64,000 nt of DNA, taken from contig NZ_JABXGD010000001.1 of NCBI RefSeq assembly GCF_022627955.1, positions 310,001 through 374,000 of the forward strand. The letters run 5' to 3'. The notes below the pieces were generated by a model. It searched no databases, was not told the origin of the DNA, and was given only the letters and a program-made list of their open reading frames with translations. The position numbers and the translations under genes were made by a program. The first letter of the stretch is position 1, and every line of letters starts with the position of its first letter. Origin of the DNA: Microbacterium sp. C5A9. Lineage in GTDB: Bacteria > Actinomycetota > Actinomycetes > Actinomycetales > Microbacteriaceae. This document shows positions 53,014-60,695 of this stretch, piece after piece.

Positions 53014-53913
53014 TCAGCCGACCATGAGCGACTGGATCACGCCGACGGCCGCCATCTGACCGGCGGCGGCGGCGAGCAGCACCGCGGCCATCGGGCCGGG
53101 CAGCGACGCGCGGTGCGCGAGGTCACCCGCGGCGAAGACGCCCGGCGTCGACGTGCGCCCGAAGTCGTCGACCTCGATCGATCCCGACGGCAGCAGGTGC
53201 AGTCCGAGCTGGTCGGCGAACGGTGCGCGGTGTCGTTGCGAGCCGGCTGCCACGAAGACGCCTGCCACGGTCTGGTCGCCGGAATCCGTGGCGATGCGCA
53301 CGCCGTCGTCGATCCGGCTCAGGGCGGTGACAGGTGCGGTGCTGACCCGAGCTCGTCGGCGCGAGAGAGTCTCGACCTCCTCGGCCGTGAAGGTCTGATC
53401 GACCGGATACACCGTGATTTCTCCCACGATCGGACCGAGCAGCCCGATCAGATGCTCGGCGCGAGCGGCGGGGCCGAGGATGCCGATCGAGCGTCCCGCA
53501 TGCTCGTGGCCGTCGCAGAACGGACACGTGAATGCCCCGGTGCCCCACAGCTCCTGCAGTCCGGGCACCGGCGGCAGGTCATCGACGACACCCGTCGCGA
53601 GGATCACCTGGCGCGCCTCGACCGCATCGCCGTCGGCGAGGTGCACCGTGAAGCCGCCCTCCACCCCGGTGACGGTCTGGGCCGCGACGTCGCGGATCTC
53701 GACATCGTCGTATGCCGCGAGCTGCTCCCGCGCGGTCGCCCGGAACTCCGCGGGCGGTGTGCCGTCGGCGGCGATGACGTTGTGCATGTGCAGGACGGTG
53801 CCGTTGCGGTACTCACCCGAGTCGAGAAGGAGAGCGGGGCGGTGCATCCGCCCGAGTGTCAGCGCCGCCTGCAGGCCTGCGGGTCCTGCGCCGATGATGA
53901 TCGCGTCGTACAT
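53014..53913 (-). CDS. Thioredoxin-reductase-like NAD(P)/FAD oxidoreductase
   Basis: 299 residues. FAD motif IIIGAGPAGLQAALTLGRM (N-terminal), redox CPFC in TGAFTCPFCDGHE near residue 130, NAD(P) segment SIGILGPAARAEHLIGLLG and the FAD-end motif TPGVFAAGDLAHRA. The CPFC disulphide is a variant of the thioredoxin-reductase CxxC. A partner is not next to it. Its promoter is a MerR-type element with a 19-bp spacer, so oxidative or electrophile induction is plausible. Confidence 0.88.
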   Translation of the reverse strand: MYDAIIIGAGPAGLQAALTLGRMHRPALLLDSGEYRNGTVLHMHNVIAADGTPPAEFRATAREQLAAYDDVEIRDVAAQTVTGVEGGFTVHLADGDAVEARQVILATGVVDDLPPVPGLQELWGTGAFTCPFCDGHEHAGRSIGILGPAARAEHLIGLLGPIVGEITVYPVDQTFTAEEVETLSRRRARVSTAPVTALSRIDDGVRIATDSGDQTVAGVFVAAGSQRHRAPFADQLGLHLLPSGSIEVDDFGRTSTPGVFAAGDLAHRASLPGPMAAVLLAAAAGQMAAVGVIQSLMVG

Positions 53914-53951
53914 GGTGGTCCTTCCGAGGGGTCGAGCTTGCGTTCTCCCTC

Positions 53952-53982
53952 AGTGTGTGACTTCATGTCAACATGAAGTCAA
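53952..53982 (-). promoter_or_regulatory. MerR-type promoter/operator of the oxidoreductase gene
   Basis: On the minus strand: -35 TTGACT, 19-base spacer, -10 CACACT. The spacer and -35 hold a dyad with perfect 11-base arms (TGACTTCATGT / ACATGAAGTCA, two-base centre). A 19-base spacer with a dyad between the boxes is the known MerR-family activation geometry. Confidence 0.8.
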
Positions 53983-54029
53983 GTGTCGAGACCCCCTGGT
54001 CCGTCGGCGAGGTCGCGTCGCGGTTCGAT
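53973..54029 (+). pseudogene. Truncated 5' end of a MerR-family regulator
   Basis: The reading frame MKSSVETPWSVGEVASRFD begins at an ATG inside the operator and matches the N-terminal turn of MerR proteins (WSVGEVA-RF...). After about codon 19 the similarity ends and a different frame continues to a stop at 54092. The rest of the gene is not seen nearby. It was divergent from the oxidoreductase, exactly as MerR regulators usually are. I infer that the island inserted near 54026-54038, where a palindrome CGATTGTCAATCG now lies. Confidence 0.7.
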
Positions 54030-54061
54030 TGTCAATCGTCACCCAACTCGGGGTATTTGTT

Positions 54062-54135
54062 CCCTCAAGTTGGACAGGCGCACGGTACTTGACTGAACGG
54101 CTCTACTTGACCGGCGGAATTCCGCGGTTTTGACA
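54062..54135. promoter_or_regulatory. Repeated boxes upstream of the island HTH gene
   Basis: TACTTGAC occurs twice 18 bases apart (54086 and 54104), with an inverted TCAAGT at 54065. A 12-bp perfect palindrome GCGGAATTCCGC lies at 54114-54125 about 30 bases before the ATG. These are candidate operators of the HTH or MerR protein, or part of a transposon end. Confidence 0.5.
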
Positions 54136-54155
54136 CTCTCTATTGGAAAGTACCC

Positions 54156-54467
54156 ATGCCAAAAACTCCACGAAAGACTCCGGCCGAGCTCGCTAAACCT
54201 TGGCCGACGGCGCCCTCGCCCGACATCGCTGGCGAAAGAGCGCGTCTGCTTGCCCTGAACCTGCAGGCCGCGATTGATGCCCGGCGCCGCGTGAAGTCTG
54301 GTGTCAGCGTACGCTCTATCGCCGACACCGCGGATCTCGACGAGGGGACGATCCGCAACATCCTGACAGGTGCGAGGTGGCCCGACCTGCGGACGATTAC
54401 TCGTCTCGAGGAGGCGCTGGACACTTCCCTGTGGCCGGTGCGCCGAAGCAGAGACGACGTCCGATGA
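54156..54467 (+). CDS. XRE-like helix-turn-helix protein
   Basis: 103 residues. A Lys/Pro-rich N-terminus (about 1-30) is followed by an XRE-type HTH: SVRSIADTADLDEGTIRNIL, then TGARWPDLRTITRLEEALD. Typical of small regulators in mobile elements, where it could repress its own unit or a toxin-like system. GGAAAG lies five bases before the ATG. It overlaps the MerR gene by ATGA. Codon use is less GC3-rich than in the core genes. Confidence 0.8.
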   Translation: MPKTPRKTPAELAKPWPTAPSPDIAGERARLLALNLQAAIDARRRVKSGVSVRSIADTADLDEGTIRNILTGARWPDLRTITRLEEALDTSLWPVRRSRDDVR

Positions 54468-54853
54468 GGCGTATGAGCATCGGTGAGGTTGCAACCGCAG
54501 TGGGGCTGCCCACGAACGTCCTGCGGCACTGGGAGAGCATGAAGTTGTTGTCCCCGGAACGCGACGCCGGCGGTCGACGAACGTATGACGAGGATCAGAT
54601 CGTGCGTATCGCTGTCATCCAGCGCAGCAAGGGTGCGGGGATGACGTTGGAGCAGATCGGCGTGATGCTCGACGACGGGGCACGCGAGCGTCATCAGGTG
54701 CTCCAGCAGCATCTCGACGACATCGACCGTCGGATGGAGGACATGCGCCGGTCGCGCGAGATGACCGAGCACGCGATGAACTGCCGCTCGCACGACATCG
54801 CGACCTGCCCGCGGTTCAGAGCAGGCGTTGCGGACGTGATGGCTCGCCTCTGA
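54464..54853 (+). CDS. MerR-family regulator of the island
   Basis: 129 residues. N-terminal winged HTH MSIGEVATAVGLPTNVLRHW and SPERDAGGRRTYDEDQIVRI, then a dimerisation helix from about residue 70 and a Cys-containing end NCRSHDIATCPRF. The C-terminal Cys pair could sense redox or metal. It is coupled to the XRE-like gene (ATGA overlap) and precedes the ATPase-protease pair by 116 bases. It is of the same subfamily as the truncated regulator at 53973, so it may bind that promoter. Confidence 0.88.
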   Translation: MRRMSIGEVATAVGLPTNVLRHWESMKLLSPERDAGGRRTYDEDQIVRIAVIQRSKGAGMTLEQIGVMLDDGARERHQVLQQHLDDIDRRMEDMRRSREMTEHAMNCRSHDIATCPRFRAGVADVMARL

Positions 54854-54956
54854 CGTCATCGAGGGGAGGAGGTGGTTGGTCCACCCCAGGCGTGATTTCG
54901 TCTCAATTCTTGATCTAACTGTCCACTTATGCCCTCGAAATGTCCGACGTCGCCCG

Positions 54957-54969
54957 TAGACTGTCCACC
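54957..54969 (+). promoter_or_regulatory. Leaderless promoter of the AAA-ATPase gene
   Basis: TAGACT followed by seven bases and an ATG. A longer frame beginning at 54940 would overlap the -10 and is less likely. Confidence 0.6.
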
Positions 54970-56148
54970 ATGGAGCACTTCCCGATTGTCACGTCTCTTG
55001 TCCGCGTCGCACTGGGGAACGACTCCGCGCGTCTGAGCCATCAGGTTCAACGCCTTGTCGAGGCTCTCGTTGCAGACGGAGAGGATGCTCAGGCTGAGGC
55101 GCTTTCCAAGCTGCTCAACCGCCGTTCTCGCAACACGGAACTCGCCCCGAGTCGTCTCACGCAGAGCAGTCGCGCGGTGCCTCTCGCTACCGGTCTCGAG
55201 AAGCTGAGTCCCCAGTCAGCTGTCCCTGTTGATAAGGATTCGTCAGCACCGTTGGCGACCATCATCATGCCGGATGACGTGGTCACGACTCTGCCGCTCT
55301 TCCCGGCGTCTGTCCATGCGAACATCGAGGCGCTGCTCATGGAGTGGATGAACGCGGATCGAATCCGGGAGGTCGGCCTTTCTCCGTCGCTGTCTCTCCT
55401 GGTGTACGGCGCTCCTGGGACAGGGAAGACGACTCTTGCGTTGTGGCTTGCGCAGCAGCTCGGACGACCTGTTGTTCTCGCGCGACTCGACGGACTCATC
55501 AGCTCCTTCCTTGGAACCACCGCTCGCAATCTGGGGGCACTGTTCACGTTCGCGAACAAGTACGACTGTGTCCTCGTCCTCGACGAGTTCGATGCCCTCG
55601 CCAAGGTGCGAGACGACCCGAATGAGGTGGGGGAGATCAAGCGAGTGGTCAACGCCCTGTTGCAGAACATGGATGTGCGGGTTGGAAGAGGTATCACCAT
55701 CGCCCTGACCAACCACGAGGGTTTGCTGGACCCGGCGATCTGGCGCCGCTTCGAAGTGCAGCTCGCAGTGCCGAAGCCCGAGTTCGAGCAGCGCGTTCAG
55801 ATTGCGCTTCGCTCACTGGACAGTGCCGACGACAGCGCTCGTGCTGAAGCGCATCTGCTGTCGTGGGTGGCGGAAGGGTTGTCAGGAGCTGAACTACGGA
55901 CGCTGGCGACGAAGTATCGCAAGCGACGTCTATTCGTGAACGCGGAGGATGTACCGCCGGCGGCCACTATCGCTCAGGTGGCGAGCTCCACCTCTGTTCA
56001 CATTGGCGACGATGTGCTGGACGTCTTGCAGCTTGACGAAGCAAAGCAGTTGAAGCCGCTGCACTCGAAGGGGTTCAGCTACGCCGACTTGGCCTACCTG
56101 TTCGATATCAGCACCAAGACCGTTCAGCGTCGTGTAACCGAGGAGTAG
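54970..56148 (+). CDS. ietA: AAA-ATPase of an IetAS-like defence pair
   Basis: 392 residues. A helical N-terminus (about 1-100) is followed by one AAA+ domain: Walker A GAPGTGKTT at 147-155, a pore-like GLISSFLGTTARN, Walker B VLVLDEFDAL (Asp205-Glu206) and arginine finger in IWRRFEVQL (258 onward). The C-terminus ends in a putative HTH (GFSYADLAYLFDISTKTVQRRV). AAA plus subtilase, four bases apart, is the IetAS architecture described by Gao et al. 2020 as an anti-phage system, and by earlier plasmid work as an incompatibility/toxicity locus. I recognise it from gene pair and domains, not from an alignment. Confidence 0.8.
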   Translation: MEHFPIVTSLVRVALGNDSARLSHQVQRLVEALVADGEDAQAEALSKLLNRRSRNTELAPSRLTQSSRAVPLATGLEKLSPQSAVPVDKDSSAPLATIIMPDDVVTTLPLFPASVHANIEALLMEWMNADRIREVGLSPSLSLLVYGAPGTGKTTLALWLAQQLGRPVVLARLDGLISSFLGTTARNLGALFTFANKYDCVLVLDEFDALAKVRDDPNEVGEIKRVVNALLQNMDVRVGRGITIALTNHEGLLDPAIWRRFEVQLAVPKPEFEQRVQIALRSLDSADDSARAEAHLLSWVAEGLSGAELRTLATKYRKRRLFVNAEDVPPAATIAQVASSTSVHIGDDVLDVLQLDEAKQLKPLHSKGFSYADLAYLFDISTKTVQRRVTEE

Positions 56149-56152
56149 AAGT

Positions 56153-58621
56153 ATGCCCAATGCGCCTGTACAGCTTGTGCTCAACAACGAGCGTCTCCGC
56201 GGCGACCGTAAGCGAGGCCGACCGGGGGATAACGGCACGGACTTCTTCGAGAACGACGATGGCGGCTTTGCCGCGCATCGCGAGTCCCTGGTTGCCGCGG
56301 TGAGGGCGATTCGGGATTCTCTCGCGCAGGCGAGCTTCGATGGTCTCGGCCACGTGAAGGTGACCATGAAGCGCACCGCTATCGCGAAGACGCACCGTCC
56401 GCAGACGAAGCTCTTCCAGGACCGGTGGGCTCCGCAAGTGGGAACGGACGGAGTTGGCGAGCCGATTTTTGCTGTGACGCCGGCTGCCCTCGACAAGGTC
56501 ATCGCGGCGATGGATTCAGCGGAAACTGAAGTGGCGCGCAAGGTCGATGAGGAAACCGGGAAGGCGAGGCTCACGCCAACGAGACAGCGATGCGAGGTGT
56601 CTGCTATCGCATCTATCACGTTGTGGTCCGAGGCGGATCGCCGCGATTTCAGTGCCGCGGACGCGGCCACCTGGATGCAGCGAGCCGGTGCGGGCAGCGG
56701 CTACATCGTTACCTGTTTCCCCATCGTGTCGGCTGCCGACGTCGCGGGCGTGGTCACCGGCGCCAGCAAAGCCCTCGCCGCGTTGGAGGTGGCCCTCAGC
56801 CACGAGAAGCTCGACGTACATCCGCTGGCGGGGGCACGCGGCAGCGGTGGCGCTCTCTCCTTGACGGTCGCACTCTCACCCCGCGCCATCGAACCGGCGG
56901 GGGCCTCGGCTCTCACCCTTCCTGAAGCCCACGAGGACATCCTGCGGGCGTTGGGATCAAATCCGCTCGTTCGGTCCATTGCACTGCCGCCAATCGTCTC
57001 TGCAGAACGAGGGTCGAGCGCGGTCCTTGGCGGGCCGGCGCCGGAGCAGTACTTCGAGAACTCCGACGAAGTACCTGTGGCGAAAGTTGGAGTCATCGAC
57101 GGAGGAGTCGGTGCGCACCTTGATGACTGGATTGGGGCACGGTGGGGACAGCTGAGGGACGACGACCGGGACACCGACCATGGCACGTTCATCTCAGGGC
57201 TTCTCATCGCCGAGAAGCGAATGAACCCTGCCTTCCCGGGGGAACAGAAGCATGGCTGTGTCGTCTACGACATTGATGTCCTGCCGGCCGACCCGGGAGG
57301 CACGGGGCGTCCGTTCAACGGCTACTACCCCGGAGGGTTCACCGAGTTCTTCGACGAGATCGAACAGGCCGTGGCGGAGTACCGCCGAGAGTATGGCGTT
57401 CGAGTGTTCAACCTGAGCATCAATGTGCGGGCGCCTCGGACGTCGCAGACGTACGGGTGGTCGGCTGAACGGCTTGACGAGATTGCAGTCAAGCACGATG
57501 TCATTTTCGTCATCTCTGCAGGGAATCTTGATCCGGCAGACACTCGGCCAGAGTGGCACTCGACGCCCACGAATGCGCTGGCCGCTCTTACCGCTGACAC
57601 GGTCGGGTTCCTGGCCGAACCGGGGGAGAGCCTGCGTAACGTGTCGGTGAGCGCGGTGAATCCTCCGAGAATGCCTGGCCAAGTGCCGCTTGCCCTGGCC
57701 CGGTACAGCCGCCGCGGTCCCGGACTTCGAGGAGCAACGAAGCCTGACTTTGCTCATATCGGTGGCTCAGGCAGCCCGTTGGCGGATGGGAGCCGCGGAA
57801 TCCTGTCGGTCAACGGTGACGGCGCACTGGTCACTGGCTGTGGCACCAGCTACGCGGCGCCGCTGGTCGCTCGACGCCTCGCCGACTTGGACTCGCTTAT
57901 CGATGGTGAAGTCAGCCGAGAGGTACTCCTGGCACTGATGGTCCATTTCGCGAACACGCCGTTGCTCTATTCGCACAAGATGTTGCGTCCCGCCGCGCAG
58001 AATCTGATTGGGTTCGGCATGCCAATCACGGCCGAGAAGATGTTGCAGCGAGATGACTCGGAGATCACGCTGGTCGTCAGCAGCGTCATCCGCCCTCGGG
58101 AGGACAACTGGTTCGAGTTTCGCTGGCCCGATGCGCTGGTGGACGATGGAAAGTGCCGCGGGCAAGCGCGGGTGACGCTCGTTGCGCGCCCGCCAGTGGC
58201 GTATCAACACGGCGACGAACGAGTGCGCGCGAACATCGATGCGCACCTGAAGCAGAGGAAGAAGAACGGCAAGTTCGCCACGCGTCTCAAGCGCGTGAAC
58301 GCTGCGCCGACTCCCGATAAGGAACACAAGAGCGAGCACGAACTCCTGGTTGAGTCGATGAAGTGGCAACTGGTGAAGTCGTTCGAAACGCCGAAGATGA
58401 CTGGCAGCGGTCCGTCTGCGGAGTGGCGCTTTCAGGTCGACTACCTGGAGCGAGCTGACGAGCATCTGCCTGTGGAGGGGATCCCTTATGCGGCGATCCT
58501 CACCATCGCGGATCCGAAAGGGCAGGCTCCGGTATTCACCCAGATGCGCCAGAACCTGAACGCTGTGAATGTGCAGACTGATGACATCAGGACGAGCATC
58601 CGGACTCGTGCGACGACCTAG
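56153..58621 (+). CDS. ietS: Subtilase (S8 peptidase) of an IetAS-like defence pair
   Basis: 822 residues without signal peptide, so a cytosolic protease. The N-terminal about 310 residues are a non-protease domain; the S8 domain follows with Asp316 in VGVIDGGVG, His343 in DTDHGTFISG, oxyanion Asn458 in VISAGN and Ser566 in GTSYAAPLVA. A C-terminal about 200-residue domain completes it. The cut is probably regulated by the AAA partner. GAGGAG inside the ATPase end serves as ribosome-binding site, so the two are co-translated. Codon use is A/T-shifted. Confidence 0.85.
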   Translation: MPNAPVQLVLNNERLRGDRKRGRPGDNGTDFFENDDGGFAAHRESLVAAVRAIRDSLAQASFDGLGHVKVTMKRTAIAKTHRPQTKLFQDRWAPQVGTDGVGEPIFAVTPAALDKVIAAMDSAETEVARKVDEETGKARLTPTRQRCEVSAIASITLWSEADRRDFSAADAATWMQRAGAGSGYIVTCFPIVSAADVAGVVTGASKALAALEVALSHEKLDVHPLAGARGSGGALSLTVALSPRAIEPAGASALTLPEAHEDILRALGSNPLVRSIALPPIVSAERGSSAVLGGPAPEQYFENSDEVPVAKVGVIDGGVGAHLDDWIGARWGQLRDDDRDTDHGTFISGLLIAEKRMNPAFPGEQKHGCVVYDIDVLPADPGGTGRPFNGYYPGGFTEFFDEIEQAVAEYRREYGVRVFNLSINVRAPRTSQTYGWSAERLDEIAVKHDVIFVISAGNLDPADTRPEWHSTPTNALAALTADTVGFLAEPGESLRNVSVSAVNPPRMPGQVPLALARYSRRGPGLRGATKPDFAHIGGSGSPLADGSRGILSVNGDGALVTGCGTSYAAPLVARRLADLDSLIDGEVSREVLLALMVHFANTPLLYSHKMLRPAAQNLIGFGMPITAEKMLQRDDSEITLVVSSVIRPREDNWFEFRWPDALVDDGKCRGQARVTLVARPPVAYQHGDERVRANIDAHLKQRKKNGKFATRLKRVNAAPTPDKEHKSEHELLVESMKWQLVKSFETPKMTGSGPSAEWRFQVDYLERADEHLPVEGIPYAAILTIADPKGQAPVFTQMRQNLNAVNVQTDDIRTSIRTRATT

Positions 58622-58855
58622 GAGTCGGTCGAGGTCGAAGTGGCGCGCAGCGTGATGTTGGCCAGCGATGCACAGCTGGACGCTCGCCGAACGTGCAGCG
58701 CGTGTGGCTTGAAAACGTGCACGAGGAGTTCCCTAGGCGAGACAAGCGCGACAGAGTCTCCTCGACGCGCGCAAGGCGTAAGACACCGCGGCCATCGTTG
58801 GTCGAGCGGGAACATGATCCGTCCAGGGTGAGCCGGCTCGAAACGGATGGAGTCA
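58622..58855. other. Gene-free stretch after the subtilase
   Basis: The 333 bases between the subtilase and the HtaA gene hold two terminator hairpins (given separately) and no supportable coding region. The first 230 bases have no clear structure that I can see. Confidence 0.5.
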
Positions 58856-58882
58856 GGAGGAGGAGGTGCAGCCTCCTCCTCC
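58856..58882 (+). terminator. Hairpin terminator of the subtilase gene
   Basis: Eleven-base stem GGAGGAGGAGG / CCTCCTCCTCC with a five-base loop, followed by ctttc. Confidence 0.7.
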
Positions 58883-58916
58883 CTTTCACTCAGCGGTGCA
58901 GGTTGCACCTCTAGGT

Positions 58917-58950
58917 CCCGGGCCGACGGATCGTGGATTGTCGGCCCGGG
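58917..58950 (-). terminator. Hairpin terminator of the htaA operon
   Basis: Eleven-base stem CCCGGGCCGAC / GTCGGCCCGGG, 12-base loop, starting four bases after the HtaA gene stop on its strand. Confidence 0.75.
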
Positions 58951-58954
58951 AAGA

Positions 58955-59482
58955 TTACACGTCTGCCGAGGTGAGTATGTCGGCGGAAACGCTCACGTCC
59001 TGCGCGAGGGGAACCCGGATCGTCATAGGAGCCATGACTTCATCGATCTTGTACGTTCCCGCGAAGAGGTCGGAACCGGCTGCGGTCAGCGCCACATGAG
59101 CGTCCAGCCACATGAGGACGTCGTCATCGTGAGTCTGAGCAGTCAGGTCGATTTGACACAGGTCGTCCCGGGCACCGTCACTACCGTTGATGAGTACCCC
59201 GCTGGTGCCCACAATGCGAATGAGAGGGTTGGTGAGGGTGACTGCGAGTAGTCCGCGGTGAGCGACGAACCGAACCTCGCCGCCAAACTGCAAGTCCAAG
59301 CCTGCCGGCGTCTGGCGGACCGATGTCAGCGGGAAGTAGAACTGGCCATCGCGGGTGACTGATGCGCCGTCGCCCCAGCGGATGGAGCCGTCCGGCATGC
59401 TGCGGATGTATTGAAGAAAGGAGTCCTTGACACTCCAAGCGAAGCCCAGGTCGGCTCGGCCGTCGAATCGCGGTGTGTTCAT
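58955..59482 (-). CDS. Cytosolic HtaA-domain protein
   Basis: 175 residues, one HtaA domain: LGFAWSVKDSFLQYIRSMPD, GQFYFPLTSV, GEVRFVAHRGLLAVTLTNP and VLINGSDGARDDL. Known HtaA proteins bind heme at the corynebacterial surface and carry signal and anchor segments; this one has neither. AAGGAGGT before the ATG is a strong ribosome-binding site. It follows an alanine dehydrogenase gene at 54 bases, so it belongs to that catabolic operon. A heme or other ligand role inside the cell is only a guess. Confidence 0.75.
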   Translation of the reverse strand: MNTPRFDGRADLGFAWSVKDSFLQYIRSMPDGSIRWGDGASVTRDGQFYFPLTSVRQTPAGLDLQFGGEVRFVAHRGLLAVTLTNPLIRIVGTSGVLINGSDGARDDLCQIDLTAQTHDDDVLMWLDAHVALTAAGSDLFAGTYKIDEVMAPMTIRVPLAQDVSVSADILTSADV

Positions 59483-59536
59483 GGCTACCTCCTTAGTCAG
59501 TGTTGCGGGGGCTTCATGCCCCCGCAACAGCAGTGG

Positions 59537-60655
59537 TCAGGCCGCGAGGACCCGTTCGACAGCGGCGCTTTCAATACCGAGCGCTTCGCCGACTGCCGCG
59601 TTCGTCAGCACACCCTCGTGGGTGCTGAGCCCGCGAGCGAGGGATGCGTCGGCAGCCAACGCCGCCCGCCATCCCTTGTCGGCGATGGCCAGAGCATAGG
59701 GCAGGGTTGCGTTGGTCAGAGAGATCGTAGACGTACGCGGGACGGCACCCGGCATGTTCGCTACGCAGTAGTAGATAGCGTCATGAACAGGGAAGGTGGG
59801 GTCATCGTGGGTGGTCGGGCGGGAGCCTTCGAAGCATCCGCCCTGGTCGATGGCGATGTCCACGAGGACGGAGCCTGGGCGCATGCGCGCCACCATCTCG
59901 TCGGTGACGAGCTTCGGAGCACTGGCGCCAGGGATGAGGACGGAGCCGATGACGAGGTCGGCGTCTTCTACCGCTGCAGCGATGGTGTAAGGGCTTGAAC
60001 GCAGGGTTGTGACCCGCCCGTCGAAGCGTGCCTCGAGCGCGCGCAGCCGCGGAAGGTTTACGTCGAGCAGAGCAACTTCCGCCCCGAGCCCTAGCGCCAT
60101 CGTAGCCGCGTGCTCGCCAGCTACGCCGCCGCCGATGATGACGACCTTGCCCTTAGGAGTTCCCGGGACGCCGCCGAGGAGAAGTCCGCGACCACCCTGA
60201 GACCGCATGAGTTGGTTCGCGCCCACCTGGGCGGAGAGCCTCCCCGCGACCTCCGACATCGGCGAGAGCAGCGGAAGGCTGCGATCCGGAAGCTGCACCG
60301 TCTCGTAGGCGATGGCAGTCGTGCCGCTGTCCAGCAAGGCCTGCGTGAGCGGGGCGTCCGCAGCGAGGTGCAGGTACGTGAAGAGGATCTGATCCTTGCG
60401 CATGAGCGAGTACTCACTATGGACCGGCTCCTTGACCTTCAGGATCATGTCCGCTTCTGCCCAGACTGATTCCGCGACAGGGCGGAGCTCAGCGCCGGCG
60501 TCCACGTACTCGTCGTCGGAGAATGCGCTGCCGACCCCAGCTCCTGCTTGGATGAGGACGCGGTGCCCATGCGCCGCGAGTTCAGCGACGCCGGCAGGGG
60601 TCGCCGCGACACGGTTCTCATTGTTCTTCACTTCCGCGGGAACACCAATAATCAT
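59537..60655 (-). CDS. ald: Alanine dehydrogenase
   Basis: 372 residues; oxidative deamination of L-alanine to pyruvate and ammonia with NAD+. N-terminal [20 protein letters not shown], catalytic Lys and His in [11 protein letters not shown] and [16 protein letters not shown] motif [19 protein letters not shown] and the C-terminal [20 protein letters not shown]. The first codons match the family, so the upstream extension is not used. Part of a minus-strand operon with an aldehyde and an alcohol dehydrogenase. Confidence 0.96.
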   Translation of the reverse strand: MIIGVPAEVKNNENRVAATPAGVAELAAHGHRVLIQAGAGVGSAFSDDEYVDAGAELRPVAESVWAEADMILKVKEPVHSEYSLMRKDQILFTYLHLAADAPLTQALLDSGTTAIAYETVQLPDRSLPLLSPMSEVAGRLSAQVGANQLMRSQGGRGLLLGGVPGTPKGKVVIIGGGVAGEHAATMALGLGAEVALLDVNLPRLRALEARFDGRVTTLRSSPYTIAAAVEDADLVIGSVLIPGASAPKLVTDEMVARMRPGSVLVDIAIDQGGCFEGSRPTTHDDPTFPVHDAIYYCVANMPGAVPRTSTISLTNATLPYALAIADKGWRAALAADASLARGLSTHEGVLTNAAVGEALGIESAAVERVLAA

Positions 60656-60695
60656 GTGATTCTGCTTTCTCTTGCTGATGATGTGAACAGAGGGT

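Noticed and set aside
53973..54092. The 39-codon frame as an intact small gene
   Set aside because: Only its first 19 codons resemble a protein family (MerR), and the rest has no regulator-like composition; truncation explains it better.
54156..54853. XRE-like plus MerR genes as a toxin-antitoxin module
   Set aside because: Neither protein shows a toxin fold; both look like regulators.
54940..54969. Longer start for the AAA-ATPase
   Set aside because: It would include the likely -10 box; ATG at 54970 lies seven bases after TAGACT.
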